Both the position numbers and the translations under genes were made by a program. Positions 41,825-50,406 of a stretch of DNA of 64,000 nucleotides are shown here, piece by piece (positions within the stretch are counted from its first letter, which is position 1; every line of letters starts with the position of its first letter). The DNA lies in NCBI RefSeq assembly GCF_036346105.1, contig NZ_CP107811.1, positions 6,033,501-6,097,500 on the forward strand. The letters are read 5' to 3'. The stretch is from Streptomyces sp. NBC_00539. GTDB taxonomy: Bacteria; Actinomycetota; Actinomycetes; Streptomycetales; Streptomycetaceae. Under the pieces are notes generated by a model. The model saw only the letters and a list, made by a program, of their open reading frames with translations. It was not told the origin of the DNA and made no database searches.

Positions 41825-41900
41825 CCCGCCCGGCCGCCCGTTCGCCACGGACGCACAGGGGCCTCACAGACGTGCCTGCCACGGACAGGCCGGCCAGGTC

Positions 41901-41936
41901 GGCCCGCGGCCGCTCCTCCCCGAGCGGCCGCGGGCC
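41901..41936. terminator. bidirectional terminator hairpin
   Basis: GGCCCGCGGCCGCTC and GAGCGGCCGCGGGCC form a perfect 15-bp stem around a CTCCCC loop, between the convergent GNAT-AAA+ gene and the kinase-partner gene. There is no T-tract. Confidence 0.75.
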
Positions 41937-41956
41937 CACCCGCGCAAGGACATCCC

Positions 41957-42676
41957 CTATGCCCGACAGCGGTAGGTGAACCCGACGGCCCCGGCGCGCT
42001 GCCCGGGCGAGTCGAGCCGGAGCTCGGCGCGCGCGGCGTAGGTGCCGACTCCCTGGAAGGTCCACAGCAGGTGCAGCCGGGCCTCCTTGCGTCCGCTCGG
42101 TACCCGCTCCGTCAGCTGCTCCGAGCGGGTGCCGTCGCTGCGCTCCCAGTGGTAGGTGAGTGTGCCCGGGCGCCCGTTGGTCCGTACGACGGCCAGCACG
42201 TCCGCGGCCGCATCACAGCCCGGCCCCTTGGGGTCGGTGGTCACCGCTACGTCCCGGACCGCGAGGGCGGGACCGAACCGCTGCCAGCCCAGGTAGGCGA
42301 GGACCCCGGCCAGGACCACGGCGGCCAGGGTGTAGCGCCGCCACTGCCCCGGGCGGCGGCCCGGAACCGCGGCAGGCACCGTCACCGGGAACGGCGCGGG
42401 CATCGCCGCCGTGACGCCGGGGCCGAACCGCAGCACCGGCCCGTCGACCCGGTCGGGGGCGGCGCCGGGGACGGTCTGCGGCGTGTCGAGCACGGGCGTG
42501 TCGAGCCTGCGGGTGTCGAGCGCAGGCGTGTCGTGCTGCCGGGTGTTGTCATGCCGAGGGGTGGGGAAGTCCGGCCGTCCGGTGCCGTCCGGCTGCTCGG
42601 GCGGGCCGCTGAACCAGTGGGTGCCGAGGACCGTGGCGCTGTAGTCGTCGCCCTCGGGGGCGTGGGGATCGCTCAT
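41957..42676 (-). CDS. single-pass membrane protein cotranslated with Ser/Thr kinase
   Basis: A 239-residue protein with a disordered N-terminal part containing L-D-T-x-x-L-D-T-P repeats, one membrane helix (Y-T-L-A-A-V-V-L-A-G-V-L-A-Y-L, about residues 115-133) and an extracellular beta-type domain with two cysteines (P-G-C-D and Y-R-C-R-A). Its ATG overlaps the kinase stop (ATGA), so it is translationally coupled and probably a substrate or partner. The Thr-rich cytoplasmic tail could be phosphorylated. No known family recognised. Confidence 0.8.
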   Translation of the reverse strand: MSDPHAPEGDDYSATVLGTHWFSGPPEQPDGTGRPDFPTPRHDNTRQHDTPALDTRRLDTPVLDTPQTVPGAAPDRVDGPVLRFGPGVTAAMPAPFPVTVPAAVPGRRPGQWRRYTLAAVVLAGVLAYLGWQRFGPALAVRDVAVTTDPKGPGCDAAADVLAVVRTNGRPGTLTYHWERSDGTRSEQLTERVPSGRKEARLHLLWTFQGVGTYAARAELRLDSPGQRAGAVGFTYRCRA

Positions 42677-44286
42677 CGCGGCGGCTCCTGGCACCTGGGG
42701 ATCAGCTTCGAGACGGTGACGCTGCCGGACGAGGGCGTCGTGGTGACGCGGACGCTCAGGTAGCAGCCCGCCCTGCGGGTGAAAGCGTGGGCCCTGTCCA
42801 CGGTCGCCGCCCCGGCCTGGACCGCGACGGAGTCCGTGCCGTCGGCGACGCGCAGGTCGGAGTCGCCGTTGCCGAGGAACCACTCCAGCACCACCGTCGC
42901 CGGTCCCCCCTTCACATCCAGAGAGACGCTCACCTGTCCGGTGCTCGGGCTGGTCAGCAGCGTGGCCTTCACCCCGGAGACGGTGACCGACGGACTCGGC
43001 TTCACGGTGGGGGTCGGCTTCGTCGGTGTTGGCGTCGGTGTCGGCGTCGGTGTGGGAGTCGGAGTGGGCGTCGGGCTCGGTGTCACCGACGGCGAAGCCG
43101 AGGCCGTGGGGGAGACGGACACGGACGGCGAGGGCGACGCCGACGCCGAGGGCGTCGCGGACACCGGGGCGCCCGGCCCGGGCCCGCCACCACCGGGCGG
43201 CCCGGCGCTCGACGTCGCGAACGCGCTCAGCGTGGCCGCGCCGCCGGACTCCCCGGCGACGGCCTCGTACGTGAACAGCAGCATCGCCCCGATCACCACC
43301 ACGGCGGCCGCCGCCAGCGCTCCGCGCCGCCCGGGCGCCCAGCTCGCCGGCGTGGGCGGCAGCACGGTCGTCGCGAGCGCCGTGGTGCCGGCCGCGGCGG
43401 CTCCCGCCGACGGGAACAGCAGGGGCAGCAGCGCCGCCAGGGCCGCCAGTTTGCGCTGCCCGCGCTCCTCCCAGTGCGGCCCGTACCCCGCCAGCGCCAC
43501 CTCCTCCAGCTCCGCCACGAACGCCTCGGCGTTCTCCGGCCGCTGCTCCGGCGCCTTGGCCAGGCCCCGGCGGATCAGCGGGCGCACCGGCTCGGGCGCC
43601 TCGGTCTCCGGTACCGGGGCCTCCACGTGCTGGACCGCCAGCTCCGCGAAGTTCGTCCCGGGGAATGGCTTGTGTCCGGTCACGCACTCGAAGAACGTCG
43701 CCGTCGCCGCGTACACGTCGGCCGCGGGGGAGGCCGGCCGGCCCTGCCACTGCTCGGGCGCCATGTACGCCGGCGTGCCCGCGACGCCCGGGGTGGCCCC
43801 GCGTCCGGTCGCGATCCCGAAGTCCACCAGTTTCGAGGAACCGTCCGCACCGACCAGTACGTTCTCCGGTTTGTAGTCCCGGTGCACCACCCCCTCGCGG
43901 TGCGCGGCGGCCAGCCCCAGCAGCGAGCCCTTGAGCAGTACCAGGGCGGCCTCCGGCTCCGTGCCCGCGCCGGACTGCTTGAGCAGGGCGCGCAGTGAGA
44001 TCCCGTCGACGAGTTCCATCACGATGGCGGCGCCGCCGGGCCCTTGCGTGTACTCGCAGTACTCGTAGAACGCCACCACGTGCGGGGAGCGCAGTCCGCC
44101 GAGGAGCCGGGCCTCCGCCCGGAACTCCCGGACGAAGGCGGGGTCGTCGCGCAGCCGTTCGCTGAGGTACTTCACCGCGACCGGCGTGCCCGTGGCCTCG
44201 TGGACCGCCAGCACCACCCGGCCGCTCCCGCCCGCACCCAGTTCCCGGACCGGCGTGTACCCGGGAACCGTCCACGCGTCGTTCAT
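42673..44286 (-). CDS. membrane Ser/Thr protein kinase (Hanks type)
   Basis: A 537-residue kinase. The catalytic domain (residues about 8-270) has G-A-G-G-S-G, the lysine in V-A-V-K-Y, H-R-D-Y-K-P-E-N, D-F-G and A-P-E. A membrane helix (L-A-A-A-A-V-V-V-I-G-A-M-L-L-F, near 330) leads to a Ser/Pro and (Thr-Pro)10 stalk, then a C-terminal extracellular domain with two cysteines. ATG 44286 has GGAGGGGG upstream. The leader contains a large nested inverted repeat. It is coupled to the 239-residue membrane protein downstream. Confidence 0.95.
   Translation of the reverse strand: MNDAWTVPGYTPVRELGAGGSGRVVLAVHEATGTPVAVKYLSERLRDDPAFVREFRAEARLLGGLRSPHVVAFYEYCEYTQGPGGAAIVMELVDGISLRALLKQSGAGTEPEAALVLLKGSLLGLAAAHREGVVHRDYKPENVLVGADGSSKLVDFGIATGRGATPGVAGTPAYMAPEQWQGRPASPAADVYAATATFFECVTGHKPFPGTNFAELAVQHVEAPVPETEAPEPVRPLIRRGLAKAPEQRPENAEAFVAELEEVALAGYGPHWEERGQRKLAALAALLPLLFPSAGAAAAGTTALATTVLPPTPASWAPGRRGALAAAAVVVIGAMLLFTYEAVAGESGGAATLSAFATSSAGPPGGGGPGPGAPVSATPSASASPSPSVSVSPTASASPSVTPSPTPTPTPTPTPTPTPTPTKPTPTVKPSPSVTVSGVKATLLTSPSTGQVSVSLDVKGGPATVVLEWFLGNGDSDLRVADGTDSVAVQAGAATVDRAHAFTRRAGCYLSVRVTTTPSSGSVTVSKLIPRCQEPPR
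43014..43078 (+). repeat. 6-base repeat encoding Thr-Pro stalk
   Basis: About ten near-identical hexamers of the GGTGTC/GGCGTC type lie inside the kinase gene and encode alternating Thr-Pro on the minus strand. Copy-number change would alter stalk length without shifting frame. Confidence 0.8.
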
Positions 44287-44296
44287 CGTTCCCCCT

Positions 44297-44366
44297 CCAT
44301 GGCCCCACCGTGTCCCAGCGCCGGTCCGTGCGGCCGGCACCCCCTGGGACACGGTTTTCGCCATGG
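44297..44366 (-). promoter_or_regulatory. three-tier nested inverted repeat before kinase gene
   Basis: Outer arms CCATGGC/GCCATGG (44297-44303, 44360-44366), middle arms CCGTGTCCCAG/CTGGGACACGG (44308-44318, 44344-44354) and inner arms GCCGG/CCGGC (44320-44324, 44334-44338) are concentric. The structure ends 11 bases before the kinase ATG, next to its RBS. As RNA it would be a long hairpin in the leader; as DNA, an extended operator. Confidence 0.6.
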
Positions 44367-44424
44367 CCGGTTCCCTGCCGCAGGGGGTGTTTCGAAGCAG
44401 GGCCCGGGCGGGTGGGTCAGCTCG

Positions 44425-45681
44425 TCACGCCGCGGCCCGTTCCGCTCCGATCAGGGCGTGCAGCCGCTCCGCCGCGGCCCGTCCGAAGGACGGATCGTTG
44501 ATGTGGGTGTCGTAGTCGTGCAGCAGGGCGGCGCTGCCCCGCAATCCGTCGCGCAGCGCCGTGAACAGGGCCCGGTCCGCGCCGGGGTCATGGTAGGGGC
44601 CGCCGGGCGCGCCCAGCGTCGACAGTCCGCGCAGTGGGACGCACACTTCCGTCGGGCCGGTCGCCGCCCGGAGCTTCGCGGCGACCCGGCGGCCGAGTTC
44701 CGCGCACTCGGCCGCGGTCGTACGGATGACGGTGATCGACGGGTTGTGGACGCGGACCCGGCGGTAGCGGACCCGTTCGGGCAGGGTCTCGAGCGGGCCG
44801 AACTTCACCATGTCCAGCGCGCCGAGGCTCACCACCTGCGGGACCCCGGCCCGGCCGGCCGCGCTGAGGCGGTCGGGGCCGGCGGTGAGGATGCCCCCGC
44901 ACATGTCGTCGGCGAGCTCGCCGAGGGTGAGGTCGAGGACGCCGGCGAACACCCCCTGGCCGGCCAGTTTCTCCAGGGTGCGGCCGCCGCTGCCGCTGAT
45001 GTGGAACACCAGCACCTCGTAGCCGAGTTCGGTCAGCCGCTCCCGGGCCGCGTCCACGCCGGCCGTGGTGACGCCCGCCATGCTCGCGGCGACCAGCGGC
45101 GGTGAGCCCGCCCCCGGCCGGCCCGGGCGGCGGCGCTCCAGCGCGGCCCGGGCGTACCCCTTGGCCATGCCGGCGATGGCCTCCACCGCATTGGCCAGCA
45201 CCGGGGCGGAGACGCTGTTGATCCCCGCTATGTCCACGACGCTGTACATCATCGTGATGTCCGCTGATCCCACGTACGGGGCCACGTCGCCGGAGGCCAT
45301 GGAGGAGACCATCAGCTTCGGTACGCCCAGTGGCAGTGCGCGCATCGCCCGGGTGGCGAGGGAGGTCCCGCCGCTGCCGCCGATCGCGAGGACCCCGTGG
45401 AGCCGGCCCTCCGCGTGCAGGCGCAACAGCGTCGCCTCGGCGCCCTCGGCCATGGCGGTGACGGCGGCGCCCCGGTCGCCCGCCGCCCGCAGTTGCTCCA
45501 GTTCCGTTCCCGCCGCCCGTGCGACCGCTTCACGCGGTACCTGCGCGGGTATTCGGGGCTCGCCCATGATTCCTGTGTCGACCGTGATCACTTCGACGCC
45601 GGCGCGCAGCAGCCTCTCGCGCAGCCAGCCGTACTCGACACCCTTGGTGTCCAGGGTTCCCACCAGCACGACGTTCGTCAT
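44425..45681 (-). CDS. Tm-1-like ATP-binding domain protein (UPF0261)
   Basis: A 418-residue protein of the family named for tomato Tm-1. The nucleotide-binding N-terminal part shows V-L-V-G-T-L-D-T-K-G and L-A-I-G-G-S-G-G-T-S-L-A-T. The C-terminal TIM-barrel-like part shows A-A-S-M-A-G-V-T-T and V-F-H-I-S-G-S-G-G-R. The bacterial role is unknown; plant and bacterial relatives are often near catabolic genes. ATG 45681 follows GACATT by six bases with TTGCCA further up, so the transcript is leaderless; an in-frame ATG at 45696 is less likely. Confidence 0.9.
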   Translation of the reverse strand: MTNVVLVGTLDTKGVEYGWLRERLLRAGVEVITVDTGIMGEPRIPAQVPREAVARAAGTELEQLRAAGDRGAAVTAMAEGAEATLLRLHAEGRLHGVLAIGGSGGTSLATRAMRALPLGVPKLMVSSMASGDVAPYVGSADITMMYSVVDIAGINSVSAPVLANAVEAIAGMAKGYARAALERRRPGRPGAGSPPLVAASMAGVTTAGVDAARERLTELGYEVLVFHISGSGGRTLEKLAGQGVFAGVLDLTLGELADDMCGGILTAGPDRLSAAGRAGVPQVVSLGALDMVKFGPLETLPERVRYRRVRVHNPSITVIRTTAAECAELGRRVAAKLRAATGPTEVCVPLRGLSTLGAPGGPYHDPGADRALFTALRDGLRGSAALLHDYDTHINDPSFGRAAAERLHALIGAERAAA

Positions 45682-45687
45682 ATGTGC

Positions 45688-45717
45688 AATGTCCATGCGC
45701 GCGGGGTTTGTTGGCAA
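45688..45717 (-). promoter_or_regulatory. promoter of Tm-1-like gene
   Basis: On the minus strand TTGCCA (45717-45712), an 18-base spacer and GACATT (45693-45688) lie six bases before ATG 45681. TTGCCA matches the -35 consensus at five of six positions. Confidence 0.6.
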
Positions 45718-45729
45718 GTCAAGGTCGGG

Positions 45730-46197
45730 TCAACCCTCTGAAAGCGCCAACAGGCGTTCCAGGAAGGGGACTTGACCTGGGATCAACTTGTTCCTGGCCA
45801 CCGGGGGAGTGAACCAGGCCACCCGGTCCAGTTCCGGGAACTCGGCCCGCCGGCCCGAGTGCGGAGGCCACTCCATGGTGAAGGTGCCGGGCACCATCAG
45901 CGCCGGATCGAGGTCGGCGCGTACCGCCCAGATCGTCACCAGCTTCCCGCCCGCCATCCGGATCTCCCCGAGCGGCAGGTACGGGCCTTCCGGCGGCGGG
46001 AGGCCGATCTCCTCGGTGAACTCGCGGCGGGCCGCGTCCAGCGGTGTCTCGTCCGGGCCGTACTCCCCCTTGGGGATCGCCCAGCCCCCCGCGTCGCGCC
46101 GCTCCCACAGGGGGCCGCCCATGTGGCCCAGCAGTACCTCGACCCCGGCGCCGGCCCCGCGGAACAGCAGCAGGCCGGCGCTGCGCTTTTGCGTCAT
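45730..46197 (-). CDS. Nudix hydrolase
   Basis: A 155-residue Nudix protein with box G-E-Y-G-P-D-E-T-P-L-D-A-A-R-R-E-F-T-E-E-I-G. The N-terminus R-S-A-G-L-L-L-F-R and the segment W-A-I-P-K-G-E are typical of diadenosine polyphosphate or NTP hydrolase relatives. It lies 30 bases from the CDF transporter stop on the same strand, so the two may be cotranscribed. It is not related in detail to the Nudix enzyme at 38.9 kb. Confidence 0.93.
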   Translation of the reverse strand: MTQKRSAGLLLFRGAGAGVEVLLGHMGGPLWERRDAGGWAIPKGEYGPDETPLDAARREFTEEIGLPPPEGPYLPLGEIRMAGGKLVTIWAVRADLDPALMVPGTFTMEWPPHSGRRAEFPELDRVAWFTPPVARNKLIPGQVPFLERLLALSEG

Positions 46198-46227
46198 GCG
46201 CTCATGTATGCCCCGCCGCGCGGTCCG

Positions 46228-47259
46228 TCAGTGATCGTGCGGGCCGGCCCGGTGGACCGGGCCGTGCGCGTCCGCGCAGTGCGGGTCGCCGGGCTCGGGG
46301 TCCTCGCCGGCCCGGCCGACCGAGAGCAGGGCCTCCGCGACGTGGTCCACCTGGAGGGTGGTGTGCGTGACCCCGTACTCCTTGGCCAGCAGCCGCTCCA
46401 GGTCCCGCCGGACGGCGTGGCAGTCACCGGCCGGTTCGACCAGCACGTGCGCGGAGAGTGCCGCCTGGCCGGAGGTGATCGTCCAGATGTGCAGGTCGTG
46501 CACTTCGGTCACCGGCGGGTGCCCGGCGAGCCGGTCGCCGACCGCGTCCGGGTCCATGTGCGCCGGAGCGGCCTCCAGGAAGATCCGGCCCGACTCGCGG
46601 ACCAGGCCGTAGCCCGCCTTGACCATCAGCACCACCACGACCAGCGAGGCGATCGAGTCGGCCTGGCGGAAACCGGTGGTCAGCACGATCAGACCGGCCA
46701 CCGCGGTCCCGATGAAGGCGAACAGGTCGTTCAGGATGTGCTGGTAGGCGCCCTCGACGGCCAGGGAGTTCCGGTTCGCCTTCGAGATGCACCAGGCCGC
46801 CGCCACATTGACGACGATGCCCGCCAGCGCCGTCACCAGGACCGGACCGCCCTCCACCGGCGGCGGATCGATCAGCCGCCGCACCGCCTCGTACGCCAGC
46901 CACACCGCCAGCAGCAGCAGCGTCAGCCCGTTCGCCTGGGCGGAAAGTATCTCCGCCCGCTTGAGGCCGTACGTGAAGCCGCCGCGCGCCGGGCGGGCGG
47001 CGAGCCGCATGGCGATCAGCGCGAGCACGATCGAGACCGCGTCGGTCAGCATGTGCGCGGCGTCGGAGATCAGTGCCAGGGAGTGGGCCAGGACGCCGAT
47101 GACCACCTCGACGGCCATGAAGCCGCCGATCAGGCCGAGGGCGATCGCCAGCCAGCGCCGGTCGGCGTCCGCGGCCACACCGTGGCTGTGCCCGGCGTGG
47201 CCGCCGTGCCCGGAATCCCCGGCGTGGTCGTGCTCGTGTCCGTGCTCGTGCCCGGTCAT
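46228..47259 (-). CDS. cation diffusion facilitator (zinc-type) transporter
   Basis: A 343-residue CDF exporter with six membrane helices. The metal site motifs are S-D-A-A-H-M-L-T-D in helix 2 and H-I-L-N-D in helix 5. A His-rich N-terminus (MTGHEHGHEHDHAGDSGHGG) and a His/Asp-rich C-terminus bind metal; the cytoplasmic domain includes H-D-L-H-I-W. It exports Zn or a similar ion in exchange for protons. ATG 47259 has GGGGGAC upstream. A palindrome lies in the divergent spacer. Confidence 0.93.
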   Translation of the reverse strand: MTGHEHGHEHDHAGDSGHGGHAGHSHGVAADADRRWLAIALGLIGGFMAVEVVIGVLAHSLALISDAAHMLTDAVSIVLALIAMRLAARPARGGFTYGLKRAEILSAQANGLTLLLLAVWLAYEAVRRLIDPPPVEGGPVLVTALAGIVVNVAAAWCISKANRNSLAVEGAYQHILNDLFAFIGTAVAGLIVLTTGFRQADSIASLVVVVLMVKAGYGLVRESGRIFLEAAPAHMDPDAVGDRLAGHPPVTEVHDLHIWTITSGQAALSAHVLVEPAGDCHAVRRDLERLLAKEYGVTHTTLQVDHVAEALLSVGRAGEDPEPGDPHCADAHGPVHRAGPHDH

Positions 47260-47328
47260 GGCGTCCCCCGTTTGTTCGGTTTCGACGCCGCAAGTGAAAC
47301 GCACCTTCCGTGCATCGGCAAAGGCTGC

Positions 47329-47358
47329 AACGGGGACCGTTGTCATTACCCATAACGG
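47329..47358. promoter_or_regulatory. palindrome in CDF / FHA-ABC divergent spacer
   Basis: AACGG-GGA-CCGTT (47329-47341) is a perfect 5-3-5 inverted repeat, and a further AACGG follows at 47354-47358. It lies 70 bases before each gene. A metal-responsive regulator such as an ArsR or Zur type is possible, but the sequence does not match a consensus I can name. Confidence 0.35.
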
Positions 47359-47410
47359 GCCGCTGACCTGCGGCTATGCCGCGCCGGTCGGATCGTGGGA
47401 AAATCTGACC

Positions 47411-49762
47411 ATGGCCTCGCGACCCGGTGCGCCGGCCGCACCCGAACTCGTGCTGGAGACCGCCCGGGGCTCGACCCCGATCAGCCCGGGCCGGACCTAC
47501 CACGTCGGACGCGACCCCCTCTGCGAGATCTGCCTCGACGACGCCCGCGTCTCCTGGCACCACGCGGTCCTGCGCCCCGACGGCGACCACTGGACGGTCG
47601 AGGACGAGGGCAGCACCAACGGCACCTGGGCCGACGGCCACCGCGTGCACGAGTGGAGCGTCGGACCCGGCAGCGAACTGCGCTTCGGCAGCGCCGAGGA
47701 CGGCCCCCGCGCCGTCCTCCTCGGCGCCGCCCCCCGGCGCACGCCGGGCCGCCCGTCCTCCGTCTCGGACCCCGGCCGGTCCGCCACCTTCCACCGGCCC
47801 ACCTCCGTGCGGCCGCGACCCGCGCGCACCGTCCGCATCGGCCGGGCCCCCGACAACGACCTCGTCGTCGACGACCTCGTCGTCTCGCGCCACCACGCCG
47901 AACTGCGCGCCCTGCCCGACGGCACCTACGAGATCGCCGACCTCGCCAGCCACAACGGCACCTACCTCAACGGCGTCCCCGTCGACCGGGCGCGCGTCGC
48001 CGACGGCGACATCGTCGGCATCGGACACAGCGCCTTCTGCCTCGTCGGCGACCAGCTCCAGGAGTACGTGGACACCGGCGAGATCACCCTCGACGTCCAG
48101 GACCTCGCCGTCGCCGTCGACCGCGGCCGCAAGGTCCTGCTCGACCACGTCTCCTTCCCCGTCGGCGCCAAGTGCCTCCTCGCGGTCGTCGGCCCCAGCG
48201 GCGCCGGCAAGTCGACGCTGCTCGGCGCGCTCACCGGGCTGCGCCCCGCCGACCACGGCACCGTCCTCTACGACGGACGCGACCTCTACCGCGACTACGC
48301 CGAGCTGCGCAGCCGCATCGGCCTCGTCCCGCAGGACGACATCCTGCACGCCCAGCTCACCGTCCGCCGCGCCCTGACCTACGCCGCCGAACTGCGCTTC
48401 CCGCAGGACACCGCCAAGGCGGAGCGGCAGGCCCGGGTGGACGAGGTGATCCGGGAACTCGGTCTCGCGCAGCGCGCCGACCAGCCCATCCACACCCTCT
48501 CCGGCGGCCAGCGCAAACGGGTCTCCGTCGCGCTGGAACTGCTGACGAAGCCCTCCCTGCTCTTCCTCGACGAGCCGACCTCCGGACTCGACCCCGGCAT
48601 GGACCGCTCCGTCATGAAGATGCTGCGCAGCCTCGCCGACGACGGCCGGACCGTGATCGTGGTCACCCACAGCGTGCTCAGCCTGGAAGGCTGCGACCGG
48701 CTGCTGGTCCTCGCCCCCGGCGGCCGTGTCGCCTACTTCGGACCGCCCGGAGAGACCCTCGGCTTCTTCGGCTTCGAGGAGTGGCCGCAGGCCTTCGAAG
48801 CCTTCGAGAACCAGCAGGACCGGGACTGGGCGGGCGAGTACCGCTCCTCGACCCCGTACCGCAAGTACGTCCAGGTCCCCGGCCACCCGCTCGCCGCGAA
48901 CGGCGCCCCCGGCGGGCCGGCCGGATATGCCGCCGCGCCGCCCAAGGCGCAGAGCTGGGGAGCGCAGCTGTCGACCCTGGTGCGGCGCTACGCGGCCGCG
49001 CTCAGCGCCGACCGCACCTTCCTCGCCGTCATGGTCGCCCTGCCGTTCGTGATGGGCGCGATGGCCCGCGCCCTGGCCGGCCGCTCCCTCACCCAGGAGA
49101 CGGCCATCAACGCCCTGCTCATCCTGAGCGTGGGCGGCGTGCTCACCGGCGCCGCCAACGCGGTGCGCGAACTCGTCAAGGAGCGGACCATCTACCGGCG
49201 CGAGCGCGCCGTGGGGCTCTCCCGCTCCGCCTACCTGATGTCGAAAGTGGTGGTCCTGGGCACGGTCACCGTCGCACAGGCCGTGGTGCTGACGCTGGTG
49301 GCGCTCCTCGGGGTGGGGACCAACGCGCCCGGCGGCAAAGGGGTCTTCCTGCCCCCGCTCGTGGAGATCACGATCGCCGTCGCGCTGCTGTCGTTCACCG
49401 CGATGATGCTCGGCCTGCTGATCTCCGCGCTGGTCAGGAAGGAGGAGGTCACCATGCCGCTGCTGGTCCTCCTCGCCATCGTGCAGGTGGTCTTCTGCGG
49501 GGCCCTGCTCCGGCTGGACGGCGTACCGGTGATCCAGCAACTGGCCTGGCTGGTTCCCTCCCGCTGGGCGCTCGGCGCCATGGCGGGCACCATCGGCCTC
49601 GGCGCGATCGTGCCCGGCAAGATCACCGACGACCCGCTGTTCGCCCACTCCGCCGGGGTGTGGCTGCTCGACGTCGGGATGCTGGTGGCGCTGTCCGTGC
49701 TGTTCGGGCTGCTGGTCGCCCGGCTGCTGCGGCGGCACGAGCCCGCCCTCATGCGGAAGTAG
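47411..49762 (+). CDS. FHA-domain ABC transporter (ATPase plus permease, Rv1747-like)
   Basis: A 783-residue half-transporter. Two FHA phosphothreonine-binding domains (about 20-100 and 135-215; R-I-G-R-A-P-D-N-D and S-R-H-H-A-E with S-H-N-G-T) precede an ABC ATPase (G-P-S-G-A-G-K-S-T, L-S-G-G-Q-R-K-R, L-F-L-D-E-P-T) and an ABC-2-type permease with six helices. The order is that of M. tuberculosis Rv1747, which is regulated by a Ser/Thr kinase. The ATG lies six bases after GAAAAT, probably leaderless. The downstream SH3-like and kinase genes form an operon with it. Confidence 0.94.
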   Translation: MASRPGAPAAPELVLETARGSTPISPGRTYHVGRDPLCEICLDDARVSWHHAVLRPDGDHWTVEDEGSTNGTWADGHRVHEWSVGPGSELRFGSAEDGPRAVLLGAAPRRTPGRPSSVSDPGRSATFHRPTSVRPRPARTVRIGRAPDNDLVVDDLVVSRHHAELRALPDGTYEIADLASHNGTYLNGVPVDRARVADGDIVGIGHSAFCLVGDQLQEYVDTGEITLDVQDLAVAVDRGRKVLLDHVSFPVGAKCLLAVVGPSGAGKSTLLGALTGLRPADHGTVLYDGRDLYRDYAELRSRIGLVPQDDILHAQLTVRRALTYAAELRFPQDTAKAERQARVDEVIRELGLAQRADQPIHTLSGGQRKRVSVALELLTKPSLLFLDEPTSGLDPGMDRSVMKMLRSLADDGRTVIVVTHSVLSLEGCDRLLVLAPGGRVAYFGPPGETLGFFGFEEWPQAFEAFENQQDRDWAGEYRSSTPYRKYVQVPGHPLAANGAPGGPAGYAAAPPKAQSWGAQLSTLVRRYAAALSADRTFLAVMVALPFVMGAMARALAGRSLTQETAINALLILSVGGVLTGAANAVRELVKERTIYRRERAVGLSRSAYLMSKVVVLGTVTVAQAVVLTLVALLGVGTNAPGGKGVFLPPLVEITIAVALLSFTAMMLGLLISALVRKEEVTMPLLVLLAIVQVVFCGALLRLDGVPVIQQLAWLVPSRWALGAMAGTIGLGAIVPGKITDDPLFAHSAGVWLLDVGMLVALSVLFGLLVARLLRRHEPALMRK

Positions 49763-49767
49763 AGCCG

Positions 49768-50406
49768 GTGACCTCGATGACGAGCCCTGCCGACGCCGCG
49801 GACTTCCGGCCCACGCACGTCGTGCCCCAGGACGGACTGCCCGCCTGGGAGGCGCCGGACGTGTCCCGGCCGACCGCGGCCCTGGACCCCTTCCTGCCCG
49901 TACAGCTGCTGTCCCGGCAAGGCGAATGGGGCGAGGTCCTGTGCTCCAACGGATGGTCCGCGTGGGTGGACGGCCGGCTCCTGGTCGCCGTGCCGCAGCC
50001 GCCGCCGACGGCCGGCCGGCCCCTCGCGCGCACCGAGGACCCCCGTCCGCTGCTCGCCCGCAGCGCCGACGCGCTGGAGCGCTACCGGAAGGCCGCCGAC
50101 GAACTCGCCTCCGGACGTGCGGACACCGAGGCCTTCCGCAGGGGCACGCGCGGACTGCGGGCCGGCGTGGTGATCGACGGGGAGGCGGTGTGGCTCTACG
50201 ACGAGGCGGCCGGGCGGTGGCTGTACGGCGAAGGCGGCCGGGCGGACACCTTCGCCGTCGTCTCGGGGCCGGGCTCCGCCGCCGGGGCGCCGCTGCCCGG
50301 CGCACCGGACGCCGGCGGTGTGGCCGACGCAGGAGCACGTGAACCCGACGACACGGGGCACGAGTCGACGCTGGTGGTGGAGAGCCCCGAGGGCGGCGAC
50401 CGGTGA
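49768..50406 (+). CDS. SH3-like hypothetical protein in FHA-ABC operon
   Basis: A 212-residue soluble protein. The segment F-L-P-V-Q-L-L-S-R-Q-G-E-W-G-E-V-L, then S-N-G-W-S-A-W-V-D-G-R-L-L, reads like an SH3-type barrel. A helical region (L-E-R-Y-R-K-A-A-D-E-L-A-S-G) and a W-L-Y-D-E-A-A-G-R-W-L-Y segment follow, then a disordered acidic tail with T-G-H-E-S-T-L-V-V-E, which could offer phosphothreonine to FHA domains. GTG 49768 begins five bases after the ABC stop; ATG 49777 is the alternative. The stop overlaps the kinase start. Confidence 0.75.
   Translation: MTSMTSPADAADFRPTHVVPQDGLPAWEAPDVSRPTAALDPFLPVQLLSRQGEWGEVLCSNGWSAWVDGRLLVAVPQPPPTAGRPLARTEDPRPLLARSADALERYRKAADELASGRADTEAFRRGTRGLRAGVVIDGEAVWLYDEAAGRWLYGEGGRADTFAVVSGPGSAAGAPLPGAPDAGGVADAGAREPDDTGHESTLVVESPEGGDR

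Noticed and set aside
43014-43078. Regular repeat considered as a CRISPR-like or tandem DNA element
   Set aside because: The unit is six bases, in frame, and encodes Thr-Pro within the kinase; there are no spacers.
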